Counted from the first letter of the stretch, positions 16,339 to 25,153 are shown. The stretch: 64,000 bases of DNA from Planctomycetota bacterium (GCA_002746535.1 NVWA01000004.1:125400-189399), one strand, 5' to 3'. Notes: generated from the sequence alone by a model not told the origin. Made by a program: numbers and translations.

Positions 16339-16396
16339 GATAACAACAACCTCGTCGCTACACGACACTCCTTCTTTAAAAGAAGGAGTGTTTTTT
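16339..16396 (+). repeat. Family-2 repeat (ACCACC...ACTCC hairpin), copy 1
   Basis: ACAACAACCTCGTCGCTACACGACACTCCTTC resembles the copies at 34780, 36389, 40180 and 59807. It ends in the hairpin annotated separately. Confidence 0.6.
16366..16396 (+). terminator. Rho-independent terminator-like hairpin
   Basis: CACTCCTTCTTT (16366-16377) pairs with AAAGAAGGAGTG (16379-16390), followed by six Ts. A very strong terminator structure, part of the family-2 repeat. Confidence 0.75.
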
Positions 16397-16443
16397 GTGA
16401 CAGTAGTGCTTTTCGTGAGGCCATTTAAACTCTTGAAATCTGC

Positions 16444-16463
16444 ACTATAGTTTGTACTATAGT
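16444..16463. promoter_or_regulatory. Probable GntR operator
   Basis: ACTATAGT occurs at 16444-16451 and again at 16456-16463, each palindromic, 26 bp before the GntR start codon. GntR/LacI-hybrid regulators typically bind such symmetric sites at their own promoter. Assignment inferred. Confidence 0.5.
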
Positions 16464-16488
16464 AAAATATTAAAAAGTTAGGTCTAAA

Positions 16489-17523
16489 ATGATAGCCATT
16501 GATAAATTACCCACTAAACATCCAAAAATCACAGAAGAAATAAGAAGTCGTATCTGTTCTGGTAAAATTGAAACTAAGCTCCCAAGTCTTAGAAAATTAT
16601 CAGAAGAATTTCAAGTGCACCCTATTACCTTACAAAAAGCATTAGCAACTCTCAACGCAGAAGGCCTTATCAAAAATAAACCCCGTAAAGGCTACTTTGT
16701 TCAGCAACATAAAATTCAAAAAGTTATTATTCTGATGCATTCTTATAAAAACGACAAAGGTTACTTTGGCAGTATCCTTAATATTTTGCTGAAACTAATT
16801 CCTTCCTACCATTTACAAGTGCAGGTCTTTTATTTAAAACCTGGTCAACAAAAGGAAAACTTTATCAACCCAAAAGATTTACCTCAAGATAAAAATACAG
16901 CCATTCTCACAGTAGGCTTTCAAGAACAATATTATTTTGAATCTCTACTAAAGGCAGGTTTTCCTGTCGTAGCATTAGATACAATACCCGTAAACTCAAA
17001 CGTCCATTGTGTCGGTGTCGACAATCTAACCACCGGCTCAGAAGCCACCAACTACTTGATTAATAAAGGAAACAAAAAAATATTATTTTTGGGTCATTCC
17101 CGAGGTAACATGTCTGAAGCTGATGCCTTAATATTAGAAGTCGGCTACAAAATTAGCATGGAAACCGCAGGGTTAAAACCTCATAGTGTTTTTAATAATA
17201 ATTCGAATGACAAACAGACGGCTAAAAACTTTAATCAAATATTCAAAAAATTTGATAAGTGGGATGCGGTTTTTGCAAGTAACCCAACCGCAATCAAAGC
17301 ATTTTTTAATTATTGCAAGGACAACAATCTACCCAAACCAAAGCAATGCATTTTCTTAGATTTTCTGAAAAAAAATACTAAGGATGCAACCGTACGAATA
17401 GATCTAGAACAGCTTTGCAAACATGCACTTGAATGCACTAAAAAATTACAAAAGAATAACCACATGCAACCACAACGAATCCTAGTCAATACTCAATTAA
17501 ACATACCCAAACACTTATTATAA
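16489..17523 (+). CDS. GntR-family regulator with LacI-type sugar-binding domain
   Basis: 344 residues. Residues ~10-75 form a GntR winged helix (E-I-R-S-R-I-C-S-G-K-I...L-P-S-L-R-K-L-S-E-E-F-Q-V-H...L-N-A-E-G-L-I). The remainder is a periplasmic-binding-protein-like effector domain (V-G-V-D-N-L-T-T-G-S-E-A-T-N-Y-L-I, then I-L-F-L-G-H-S). This GntR-LacI hybrid type is common in PVC and Bacteroidota polysaccharide loci and usually senses a sugar. It is followed 16 bp later by the PQQ-propeller gene in the same direction, presumably its target. Palindromic sites just upstream suggest autoregulation. Confidence 0.85.
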   Translation: MIAIDKLPTKHPKITEEIRSRICSGKIETKLPSLRKLSEEFQVHPITLQKALATLNAEGLIKNKPRKGYFVQQHKIQKVIILMHSYKNDKGYFGSILNILLKLIPSYHLQVQVFYLKPGQQKENFINPKDLPQDKNTAILTVGFQEQYYFESLLKAGFPVVALDTIPVNSNVHCVGVDNLTTGSEATNYLINKGNKKILFLGHSRGNMSEADALILEVGYKISMETAGLKPHSVFNNNSNDKQTAKNFNQIFKKFDKWDAVFASNPTAIKAFFNYCKDNNLPKPKQCIFLDFLKKNTKDATVRIDLEQLCKHALECTKKLQKNNHMQPQRILVNTQLNIPKHLL

Positions 17524-17539
17524 TCTATCCGGAGTAAAA

Positions 17540-20500
17540 ATGCTTTATCCTACTAACCCTTTATTAAAATCTTTCCTCACTCTTTTCTTATTAATAGTCA
17601 TCAATAAAAACAACGTAATTGCTGAAGATTCACTAGGGAAGAAAATCGTGACTGATTCCCAATTTACAAATGGGTTCTGCTTAGACAATGGCACCGATCT
17701 TAATCTTTGCATTGAACTAGCTAAAAACTCAAAATTAACCATCTATCGCATAGAAAAAAATATAAAAGATGCTGACGTCACAAGAAAACTTTTAGAAAAA
17801 AATAAGATCTCTTCCTATCAAGTTCAAGTATTAGTAGGCTCAATTGAAGAAATGGAATTTCCTGTTTTTTGCGCCAATATTATTTTAGCCCAAAGCTTCT
17901 CAAAAGAAATGCAACGACTTTTAAGCCCTGGTAATGGAGTCGCTTATTTAAAAAATAAATCACTTCTAAATCATGAAGACTTTATCCATAGCAAAGGACC
18001 TGGCGGATTTTTCAAAACTACTCGCACCAAATTAAAAGGATCCGCTAACTGGACCCATACAAAATTCAATGCCAGCAATTCTTTATATAGCACAGACAAA
18101 CATATAAAAGCACCCTTTAGAATTCTGTGGTACGGTAATCCCGAAAGCTCATACGGAAACCTTTGGACAGTAAGAGCCCTGGCAGCAAATGGACGATTTT
18201 TCATCGCCGACATCTCAAAGAAAGATCCGAAAAAAGCCTCAATAATAGCCAAAGATGCTTATACAGGGGTAACATTTTGGGAAAGAGAAGTAGGAGGCCC
18301 GCGGTTTTCATGGCAAAAGGTTACTAAGGGTGATGACCCCAATTATTTAACTAAGACAAATGAGCCTGGGAAAATTCATAACGGTCAATTCCTAATCATT
18401 AATAAAACCATATACATTACCGACAGAGCAACTTGCTTATTAATCAATTCAATAACAGGAAAAGATATAAAATCATTAAAAGCACCTAAACAATCAAATC
18501 CAAAGAACCATTGGAATTATGTTGGCTCTGTGAACGAACAATTAATTGGACATACCTCTACTCCTTATAAGATGCCCGATACGTCATCACGCTATTGGGC
18601 AAGAAAAATTGTCCGTGAAAAGTTTGGGCAATCAACGTTATTCGCCATGGATATAAATGAAAACCATAAAACACTATGGACGCGAGGCGGGAAATCAGAA
18701 AAGGAACTCGATAAAGATTTTAGTCAACCAATCGCCATGTCCTCTCAATGGATCGTAATTCGTTCAGCAAATGATTTGATTATCTTAGATTCATTAACTG
18801 GTAAAACAAAAAGTAAAATCAAAAACATAGATGCACCTGGTATCGATTACTTCTGGGAAGGGCAAATAAGTGAAGACAACTTCTACTTAAAAAAATATTC
18901 AAAACGATTTTATTCTAGAAAACTAGTTTCTTCAGAAATAATTTCTTTATCCAAAGGTCAAATAACCAAAAAAGAAACACCTTCCAGAAATCTAATGGAT
19001 TATTTTTCTGAAACAAAAAAAATCGTTCGGGCACCTTCTAAATGTGCTTCAGGGACAGGTGCCGGAACGATCTACTTTGATAGAAATAGGTATATCCAAA
19101 AATCAAAAGGCTCAAAAAACTATCCCGGATATAGATCAGGTTGCCGAGTTGGTGCACTTCCAGCCAATGGCGTAATTCACTTTTTGCCATCCTTTGGTTG
19201 TCTTTGTAGCACCTTCACGAAGACCGTCACCCTCGAACCAGGCAAACTAAATGAAAAACTTATCGCCGCTAAAACAAATATAATAAAAAGTTATGGCACA
19301 TTGCCAACAAATCAGGAAATAAAAGCAAGCCCAGAAGATTGGCCTTGCTTTAGAGGTAATTCCGAACGAACGGCAAAAAGTGAAATAAAACTTGGATCCA
19401 AATTAAAAAAAATATGGGATATAAAACTACCAGCAAAAATAACGTCACCAATTGTTGTTGGCGAAAAAATATTTATAGGATCTAAAGATAGCCAACTCAG
19501 AGCCATCAATATATCTGATGGTAAAGTTGCTTGGAGTTTTTATTCAGAAGGGGCTATTTCAGCGGCACCCGTTTATAATAAAGGATCTATTTATTTTGGT
19601 TCAGATGATGGCTGGGTATATTCACTAGCTGCTGCAACAGGAAAACTCCATTGGAAGTTTAGAGCGGCACCTTTTGCCCGAAAACAATCTGGCTACGGCA
19701 GATTACTATCGGCATGGCCAGTTAAACAAGGCCTCGCTGTAAAAAATGGTAAAGTTTTTGTGACAGCTGGATATGTACCAGACCAACAGTCAATCACCTA
19801 TGCTCTCAATACAAAAGACGGAAAACTCATCTGGAAAACACCCTTAAAAGGAATCATACCTTCCAGCGCCATCGTTACAGGGCCTGGAAAAATATATATC
19901 CCAGGCGAAAAGTCTTCTCCTTTTTTTCAATTTAATATGGAAAATGGCTCTACGATGAAGGGCGGCAGTGGTCATTTCTCTAATTGCTCCTATATCCAAG
20001 GCTCCAAAAATGACCCGCCAGAATTTCAAAAAGGATTTATACTCCATGGTGGCGGAGGTATAACTAGAGGCCACCCTACTTCTCAAACTAAACGGGGGTA
20101 TACCTATAATTTTTATCCAGCACCTTGGAAAAGTAAACCCATTAATAAAGGTCGCTATTCCCACGTTTCAAATTTTTCTGATGCATATTCATTTTTGCCT
20201 ATCGTAGATGAAAAGAGAATTTATTTTAAAAAATATGAAAAACTTGTATCAGTTAGTCGCGCTGAATTTCAATCATACACTGCTAAAAAACGGCCTAGCA
20301 GAAATCCTAAAACTGAAGTCGTAAAGAAATTATTCACTTGGGCAAAAGCTGATCTTCCCTGTGGCATCCCCCTTTGGTTAGCACAAGCAAAAAATACATT
20401 AATCACAGGCGGTAAAAAAGGCTTATGCTTAATAAATTCAGAAACAGGCAAAGTCATATCATTCCTGAAATCAGAAAATCTATTTACTGATCCAGCACTA

Positions 20501-20563
20501 TCCCGAGGAAAAATAATTGTCAGCTCTGCTGACGGAAAATTAATTTGTATTAGTACAAAATAA
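17540..20563 (+). CDS. Secreted PQQ-like beta-propeller protein with N-terminal Rossmann/methyltransferase-like domain
   Basis: 1007 residues with a signal peptide (hydrophobic ~12-28, mature from A-E-D-S). Residues ~35-145 (G-F-C-L-D-N-G-T-D-L-N-L-C-I-E-L-A ... V-G-S-I-E-E-M-E-F-P-V-F-C-A-N-I-I-L) follow the order of a class I SAM methyltransferase fold, but without a G-x-G-x-G loop, so it is probably inactive. The rest is PQQ/quinoprotein-like propeller: W-P-C-F-R-G-N-S-E-R-T (~604-614), S-D-G-K-V-A-W-S-F-Y-S and A-T-G-K-L-H-W-K-F. The methyltransferase-propeller fusion recurs in secreted proteins of Planctomycetes and Lentisphaerota. Substrate unknown; cotranscribed with the GntR regulator. 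Confidence 0.75.
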   Translation: MLYPTNPLLKSFLTLFLLIVINKNNVIAEDSLGKKIVTDSQFTNGFCLDNGTDLNLCIELAKNSKLTIYRIEKNIKDADVTRKLLEKNKISSYQVQVLVGSIEEMEFPVFCANIILAQSFSKEMQRLLSPGNGVAYLKNKSLLNHEDFIHSKGPGGFFKTTRTKLKGSANWTHTKFNASNSLYSTDKHIKAPFRILWYGNPESSYGNLWTVRALAANGRFFIADISKKDPKKASIIAKDAYTGVTFWEREVGGPRFSWQKVTKGDDPNYLTKTNEPGKIHNGQFLIINKTIYITDRATCLLINSITGKDIKSLKAPKQSNPKNHWNYVGSVNEQLIGHTSTPYKMPDTSSRYWARKIVREKFGQSTLFAMDINENHKTLWTRGGKSEKELDKDFSQPIAMSSQWIVIRSANDLIILDSLTGKTKSKIKNIDAPGIDYFWEGQISEDNFYLKKYSKRFYSRKLVSSEIISLSKGQITKKETPSRNLMDYFSETKKIVRAPSKCASGTGAGTIYFDRNRYIQKSKGSKNYPGYRSGCRVGALPANGVIHFLPSFGCLCSTFTKTVTLEPGKLNEKLIAAKTNIIKSYGTLPTNQEIKASPEDWPCFRGNSERTAKSEIKLGSKLKKIWDIKLPAKITSPIVVGEKIFIGSKDSQLRAINISDGKVAWSFYSEGAISAAPVYNKGSIYFGSDDGWVYSLAAATGKLHWKFRAAPFARKQSGYGRLLSAWPVKQGLAVKNGKVFVTAGYVPDQQSITYALNTKDGKLIWKTPLKGIIPSSAIVTGPGKIYIPGEKSSPFFQFNMENGSTMKGGSGHFSNCSYIQGSKNDPPEFQKGFILHGGGGITRGHPTSQTKRGYTYNFYPAPWKSKPINKGRYSHVSNFSDAYSFLPIVDEKRIYFKKYEKLVSVSRAEFQSYTAKKRPSRNPKTEVVKKLFTWAKADLPCGIPLWLAQAKNTLITGGKKGLCLINSETGKVISFLKSENLFTDPALSRGKIIVSSADGKLICISTK

Positions 20564-20596
20564 TAATTAGTAACAAAATTAAATTCGGTTAAATTC

Positions 20597-20702
20597 GGGG
20601 TCGGACACACTTAAGTCCATTAATTTTAATTAGTTAAGGCGAATTTAGGGGTCAAAATGGGGGTTAGGGTTGATTTTTACCCTATTAAAACAGAACCAAA
20701 GG
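20597..20702 (+). repeat. 108-bp dispersed repeat, copy J
   Basis: A full copy. Immediately upstream, TTAAATTCGG is perfectly duplicated in tandem (20579-20598) so that the second copy runs into the GGGGTCGG end. Confidence 0.8.
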
Positions 20703-20728
20703 AACAAAGCGTTTATCAATTAAATAAA

Positions 20729-21292
20729 TTATTCCTTTTCAAAATTATTACGAATTTCAGGTGCTGGAATTTCCTGATCATTACTGGTATCATCAGGATT
20801 TGTCCGAAAATGAATTCTTTTTTGAATTAATTTATGCCCAAATTTCATGGAATTTAAAGAATATGTAATACCCATTTTCTTAATCTGACCTGATTTTAAA
20901 TAGCTAGAAATTATTATTCTGTCATCAAGTTTTGAATTTGAAGCTACTTTAACAATAATGCCTGATGTAAGTCTTTTGGCATTATTTTCTTTTTCAAAAA
21001 GCTCATCTGTTTTCTTTAGAAATATTTCGGGCACAAACTTTTCTTTGCTTAATAACAGCATTGTTTCATTTTGAAGATCTCTTATTTCTACCTGATAAGG
21101 AACAACTTTTTTTAAATATTCTTTCTGAATCTCAATTATAACAGGATTCATTTCATTTATTTTACTTTCAGCAACACTTACTTCAGCCTCTTTTTTATTT
21201 TCATTACCAAAATAATAACCCGTCAAAAAACAATTCCCTGCAATGGATACTGAAAATAAACAGATAAATAATATTTTTAAACTAATTGCCAT
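20729..21292 (-). CDS. Membrane-anchored periplasmic sensor-like protein (Spy/CpxP/CnrX-like)
   Basis: 187 residues from the ATG at 21292, which overlaps the stop of the anti-sigma gene by 11 bp (translational coupling); the longer frame to 21370 is an out-of-context extension. One N-terminal membrane segment (I-L-F-I-C-L-F-S-V-S-I-A-G-N-C) is followed by a helical periplasmic part (~30-130) and a short C-terminal region. A small anchored all-helical periplasmic protein after a sigma factor and an anti-sigma matches heavy-metal sensors of the CnrX/CpxP type. Sequence identity to that family is not obvious, so the role is inferred from layout. Confidence 0.5.
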   Translation of the reverse strand: MAISLKILFICLFSVSIAGNCFLTGYYFGNENKKEAEVSVAESKINEMNPVIIEIQKEYLKKVVPYQVEIRDLQNETMLLLSKEKFVPEIFLKKTDELFEKENNAKRLTSGIIVKVASNSKLDDRIIISSYLKSGQIKKMGITYSLNSMKFGHKLIQKRIHFRTNPDDTSNDQEIPAPEIRNNFEKE

Positions 21293-21716
21293 AAGGGTCA
21301 CCTTCCAATCCATTAAATAAAAAATTTGCAAATACAGGTGCCTGTTCTTCTTCAGAAACCTTAATCCCATGCTGAATACTAAACCAGCATACTATAGATA
21401 AACATATAACAAACAGCATGATACCTAATTTTGATAATAAAATCTTTTCAATTTTTTCACTAATAGATCCATACTCTAATAATTCCTGATTTGATTTTTG
21501 GGTCAAAACACTATTGATAATATCTCTAGCCAGATCAGAAGGCGCTTCAATACTTTGCATCTTTTTCATACTTAAATCAATTAGCTTTTCTGCTTCTAGC
21601 TCCTCTTGTGCCTTTATGTTTCCCTTTAAAAATTCAATTGCTTCAGAATCATTTGGCCAGCAAGATAAATCTGTTCCATGATGTTTAAGCAAATCTTTGA
21701 ACTGTTTCAATTCCAT
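21282..21716 (-). CDS. Probable anti-sigma factor with one transmembrane segment
   Basis: 144 residues. The N-terminus (M-E-L-K-Q-F-K-D-L-L-K-H-H-G-T-D-L-S-C-W-P) has the H-G-x-D-x-x-x-W-P pattern seen at the start of small anti-sigma proteins in proteobacteria. The middle is helical and acidic. One membrane span lies at ~97-115 (G-I-M-L-F-V-I-C-L-S-I-V-C-W-F), with a short external tail. It overlaps the sigma-factor gene by 32 bp and the following sensor-like gene by 11 bp, a tightly coupled operon. Function inferred from position and topology. Confidence 0.6.
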   Translation of the reverse strand: MELKQFKDLLKHHGTDLSCWPNDSEAIEFLKGNIKAQEELEAEKLIDLSMKKMQSIEAPSDLARDIINSVLTQKSNQELLEYGSISEKIEKILLSKLGIMLFVICLSIVCWFSIQHGIKVSEEEQAPVFANFLFNGLEGDPYGN

Positions 21717-22269
21717 TTTCTTCTTCCCTCTTAATTTGTTTCTTAACTAATTTTTTTAATTTTTCTTTTGCTCTAAATGCTAATGACTCAAATGCTTTCA
21801 AAGACATCCCCATTGTTTCAGCAGCTTCTTTTTGAGATAATCCCTGGTAGTAATGCAACATTAAAGCTAATTGTTGCTTCTCTGCTAATTGGTTTAAAAT
21901 ATTTTTCACAAACTCAAACTGACGTTCATTAGTACTGTATTCATCCGCAACTGACTTTTTAGCTTGCCGAATATTTTTCTCTTGAATGGATTTTTCATTT
22001 CGATTATTATTCTTACATAAATTAATCACAACTGTATAAAACCAAGTCGTGAATCTTGTATTCTTGTTTTTCTTAAAACTATTTGGTCGTTGCCATAAAC
22101 TTTTAAATGCTTCCTGTAAAATATCATTGGCATACGAGCTATTCCATAAAAATTGATATGCTACTTTATAAAAGAAAGGAGTGTGCCGATGCACTAAGAT
22201 GGTAAACGCCTTGGCGTCCTGATTAACGATCATTTGCATTAAACTGTCATCATCTAATTCATCGTTCAT
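21685..22269 (-). CDS. ECF-type sigma-70 family RNA polymerase sigma factor
   Basis: 194 residues. Region 2 (~15-80): F-T-I-L-V-H-R-H-T-P-F-F-Y-K-V-A...A-N-D-I-L-Q-E-A-F-K-S-L-W-Q-R...F-T-T-W-F-Y-T-V-V-I-N-L-C. Region 4 (~125-175): L-A-E-K-Q-Q-L-A-L-M-L-H-Y-Y-Q-G-L-S-Q-K-E-A-A-E-T-M-G-M-S-L-K-A. This is a complete ECF factor. It heads an operon with an anti-sigma and a periplasmic protein, an arrangement like CnrH-CnrY-CnrX. A terminator after the EF-hand gene separates it from that neighbour. Confidence 0.9.
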   Translation of the reverse strand: MNDELDDDSLMQMIVNQDAKAFTILVHRHTPFFYKVAYQFLWNSSYANDILQEAFKSLWQRPNSFKKNKNTRFTTWFYTVVINLCKNNNRNEKSIQEKNIRQAKKSVADEYSTNERQFEFVKNILNQLAEKQQLALMLHYYQGLSQKEAAETMGMSLKAFESLAFRAKEKLKKLVKKQIKREEENGIETVQRFA

Positions 22270-22294
22270 TCAATATCTTCACAAAATAAAAAAA

Positions 22295-22330
22295 GATTTA
22301 CTGCAAAGAAATCGTTCCTCACAGTAAATC
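22295..22330 (-). terminator. Rho-independent terminator between EF-hand and sigma genes
   Basis: GATTTACTG (22295-22303) pairs with CAGTAAATC (22322-22330). On the minus strand seven Ts follow. It ends transcription of the EF-hand gene, so the sigma operon starts from read-through or from its own promoter in the short gap. Confidence 0.7.
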
Positions 22331-22352
22331 ATTTACTTTTTTAAACGGTTTA

Positions 22353-23315
22353 TTATTTACTTTCTTCCATACTAATATAACCATTACCATCTTTGTCGAG
22401 AGACTTAAATTTCTTAATCGCCCCTGCTGAGAATTCATCGTAAGTGATTAATTCATCTTTATCCTGATCTAACAAATCAAAATTAGATTCATTTGGATTC
22501 GAAGTACTTGCATGAATATAAAGTTCTTTTTTATCACCTGTTGACACGAATTTAGAAACTGTTGACACGAAATTGGACCCTGTCGGTTCACCTGACTTGA
22601 TGAAAACAACTGATGATTTATATTTTGATACAGGAAACTCATCTTTGCTGATAAACTTATCCCCATCTTTATCCAATTTTGAAAAATAATTATTCACATA
22701 GATTAAAAATTCATCTTGATCAAGGTTCTCGTTTTCATCAGTATCTAACTGATTAAATTTTTCAGTCGTCAGCTTATTGGAACTTTTAAAAATCCTATAT
22801 GATTTATTTCTAAATGATGTTCCTACATCCTCACCATTTAATTTATTCTTAAACGCATCCGTAATTTTTTCGGACATTTCATCCGACAAATCAACTACTT
22901 TACCATCACCATTTCTAAGGATGATTGTACGACTAAAAGCTTTCATGTTTTCATGATCACCTTTTAAATCTTTTAAATTAATATTGCCGATGGTTATTTT
23001 TATATCTTTTTTCATAACACCATCTTCATCATGTAACTTAATTTTAATGGCATCATTAATTCTTTTGGACATTTCATCTGATAAATCAACCACTTCACCA
23101 TCCCTATTCTTAATGATGGTTTTGCGACTGATGATTTTAAATTTTTCATTAAGTTCTTTTACATTTATTAACTTAATATCACCAATTGATATTTCGATAT
23201 CTTTACTCACATCACTTTCTTCATCATGCTCATTTTCATCAGCCATAACGAATGACGAAAGAAGACATAGAGTGAAAATTGAAAATAAAACTTTAAATTT
23301 ACTGAATAACATCAT
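22353..23315 (-). CDS. Secreted EF-hand calcium-binding protein with internal repeats
   Basis: 320 residues with a signal peptide (F-K-V-L-F-S-I-F-T-L-C-L-L-S-S-F-V-M-A). Residues ~30-165 are two ~65-residue repeats (I-S-I-G-D-I-K-L...N-R-D-G-E-V-V-D-L-S-D-E-M-S and I-T-I-G-N-I-N-L...N-G-D-G-K-V-V-D-L-S-D-E-M-S). The C-terminal half carries four EF-hand loops: D-T-D-E-N-E-N-L-D-Q-D-E, D-K-D-G-D-K-F-I-S-K-D-E, D-Q-D-K-D-E-L-I-T-Y-D-E and D-K-D-G-N-G-Y-I-S-M-E-E. Each has the expected D-x-D-x-(N/D)-x-x-I-x-x-x-E ligands. It lies just upstream of the ECF operon and may be a calcium- or metal-binding partner of it; this is inference. Confidence 0.8.
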   Translation of the reverse strand: MMLFSKFKVLFSIFTLCLLSSFVMADENEHDEESDVSKDIEISIGDIKLINVKELNEKFKIISRKTIIKNRDGEVVDLSDEMSKRINDAIKIKLHDEDGVMKKDIKITIGNINLKDLKGDHENMKAFSRTIILRNGDGKVVDLSDEMSEKITDAFKNKLNGEDVGTSFRNKSYRIFKSSNKLTTEKFNQLDTDENENLDQDEFLIYVNNYFSKLDKDGDKFISKDEFPVSKYKSSVVFIKSGEPTGSNFVSTVSKFVSTGDKKELYIHASTSNPNESNFDLLDQDKDELITYDEFSAGAIKKFKSLDKDGNGYISMEESK

Positions 23316-23349
23316 TTTCTCCTAAATTGAGTTTAACTATTTTTAATAA

Positions 23350-23377
23350 AGCAGATTTTAATCATGATAAATCTGCT
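23350..23377 (-). terminator. Hairpin downstream of the thioredoxin-barrel gene
   Basis: AGCAGATTT (23350-23358) pairs with AAATCTGCT (23369-23377). It lies between the thioredoxin-barrel gene (ending at 23564) and the EF-hand gene start, on the strand of both. Confidence 0.5.
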
Positions 23378-23480
23378 CTTTAAACACCCATCAATTTAAA
23401 ATCCTTCTTTAATAATTTAAAATTTACGAAATTTTTTAATAATTTTTAATTGGAATATCCATGGAAAGAAATTTGAAACT

Positions 23481-23540
23481 CGGGATTGGGAAAGCTTAAG
23501 TCTTTTATTTTTAAAGGGTTGAGAGGAAATTAGGGGTCAA
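23481..23540 (+). repeat. Decayed 108-bp repeat, copy K
   Basis: CGGGATTGGGAAAGCTTAAGTC and GGAAATTAGGGGTCAAG match the first half of the repeat with many substitutions; the second half is missing. Confidence 0.5.
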
Positions 23541-23563
23541 GAAAAATAATGATAGACCTTATA

Positions 23564-25054
23564 TTACATTCTCACTGTAAATGAGGCGAAGACACCAAAG
23601 TCGGCGCTATTGTCGAAGACTAAAATATTTTCTATTAATCCAATTTGAAAAAGTTTCTGGTTTGAGAATTCCCAGTTCAAACCTACCGTGATTTCATTAC
23701 TGCCTTTTGAAAAAGGGCTCCTGTTTTTGACGGCTCCTTCGGTATATAAAAATTGCAGGACAATACTGGCTCGATGGCTGAATTTCCATTCTTCAGCAAT
23801 CAGAATAGACATCTGCGTTTTTTTTAATTCAAGCCCCTGAATATTTTTCAAAAAACCTTGTCCATAATAGGTAAATCCAGCAGAGATATAACTATAGGTA
23901 TCGCCCCATCTTCTTGATGAACTCACTGAAAAAGACAGGTCAATTGGGAAGTCATCTTCGACTTCATCACTACTATAGATATTCCGTCGAACTCCAACAG
24001 AATAGGAAAGAGCCGGCATATAATAACTGCCACAAGTTATATTGTGTTGATAATTCAAGTGAAGGTTCTGAGAATATATCCCCCTATCACTGTTATCTAA
24101 ACGAATATCATCAGAACCATTTTGATCTTCAATCAGAACCTCAAAATTCTCTTTACTAACATCCTTGCGGCCATCCTGGCCAAGCCCAAAAGCATCGTGA
24201 AACCCTTGAATAAAACCGTCCCCTACACCACCAAAACGTGATCTTTGATCATATTGAAATTCGATCTGCATGGTATCTGATATACCATAAGATAAATTAA
24301 ACTGATTGGATAATGTTTCAGAATCTAAAAAATAATCACCTTCTTCAATAGCCCATATGTTTGCCCATACACTCTGGATATGTGCCTCCCACTCACCTTT
24401 GACGAGAGTACTTGGTGTTCTAGGCTGATAGGTTATTCTTAGACTTTGAAATGGAGACTGCGTCGATAGTTTTAATGGCCCATACCCAACGTTTGAAAAG
24501 CAAATAGACTCCCCACGATAACCCTTAGGTGACCAAGGAAGATGTCCAAAAGCATTGTTCTTAGATATTTTCTCTTTCTTATCTTTTAGGGTAAGAAAAG
24601 AAATAAAGTTTCTGGCGCTTTGAAAGCCTAATTGTTCTTCAACAATGCCCCCCTGAGAATCTAAAACAAATACATGCGGAGTCCCTTGGACATTATATTT
24701 TTTTGCTTTTCGATAATCGCGATCTACATTTACATAAGCAAAATAAAACTTATTCGCGATATCTAATAAGTTTATTTTAGCTATTTCTTTTTTAAAATCG
24801 TGGCAGTGCTTGCAGCTAGGGCTACCAAAAATCAAAACAACCTTCTTGTCGTTATTTTTAGCATTGACCATGGCTTCTTTTATATTTTTTTCAAAAATCA
24901 CCGGATAAATAATATTTTTGACCAGCTTTGGGATCTGTTTTTTGATAGGCTTTTTGATTGCTTTTTCCTGGCTGTTTAAATTTGGAAAAATTAAAATGGA
25001 AAATAGTAAAATCTGAAATAAAATTCTTAATTTAATAGACATCATTATTCTCAA
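23564..25054 (-). CDS. Thioredoxin domain fused to a predicted outer-membrane beta-barrel (DUF3187-like)
   Basis: 496 residues with a signal peptide (~10-27). Residues ~45-160 are a thioredoxin fold with active-site motif C-K-H-C in F-G-S-P-S-C-K-H-C, and the cis-Pro segment G-T-P-H-V-F-V. Residues ~165-496 are rich in alternating aromatic/polar strands (F-N-L-S-Y-G-I-S-D-T-M-Q-I-E-F-Q-Y, then Y-I-S-A-G-F-T-Y-Y-G) and end A-S-F-T-V-R-M. This resembles DUF3187-type outer-membrane porin-like barrels. A disulfide/thiol redox domain tethered to a barrel is unusual; it might support folding or reduction at the outer membrane. It is flanked by hairpins and probably monocistronic. Confidence 0.65.
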   Translation of the reverse strand: MRIMMSIKLRILFQILLFSILIFPNLNSQEKAIKKPIKKQIPKLVKNIIYPVIFEKNIKEAMVNAKNNDKKVVLIFGSPSCKHCHDFKKEIAKINLLDIANKFYFAYVNVDRDYRKAKKYNVQGTPHVFVLDSQGGIVEEQLGFQSARNFISFLTLKDKKEKISKNNAFGHLPWSPKGYRGESICFSNVGYGPLKLSTQSPFQSLRITYQPRTPSTLVKGEWEAHIQSVWANIWAIEEGDYFLDSETLSNQFNLSYGISDTMQIEFQYDQRSRFGGVGDGFIQGFHDAFGLGQDGRKDVSKENFEVLIEDQNGSDDIRLDNSDRGIYSQNLHLNYQHNITCGSYYMPALSYSVGVRRNIYSSDEVEDDFPIDLSFSVSSSRRWGDTYSYISAGFTYYGQGFLKNIQGLELKKTQMSILIAEEWKFSHRASIVLQFLYTEGAVKNRSPFSKGSNEITVGLNWEFSNQKLFQIGLIENILVFDNSADFGVFASFTVRM

Positions 25055-25113
25055 ACCATTTAATCATAAAAATAAACTCATTAAAAATACTTCCTGTTGG
25101 ATAAGTCCTTGTA

Positions 25114-25144
25114 AATTGCTCCACCATACAATGAAGGAGCAATT
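25114..25144. terminator. Hairpin between SDR and thioredoxin-barrel genes
   Basis: AATTGCTCC (25114-25122) pairs perfectly with GGAGCAATT (25136-25144), 10 bp past the SDR stop codon. Confidence 0.55.
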
Positions 25145-25153
25145 ATTTTAAAT

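Larger units (their letters stand above)
16079..16488. other. Intergenic region: repeats, terminator, GntR operator
   Basis: Contains a 108-bp repeat (16223-16328), a family-2 repeat with a perfect terminator hairpin, and the direct/palindromic ACTATAGT sites just before the GntR gene. No gene. Confidence 0.6.
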
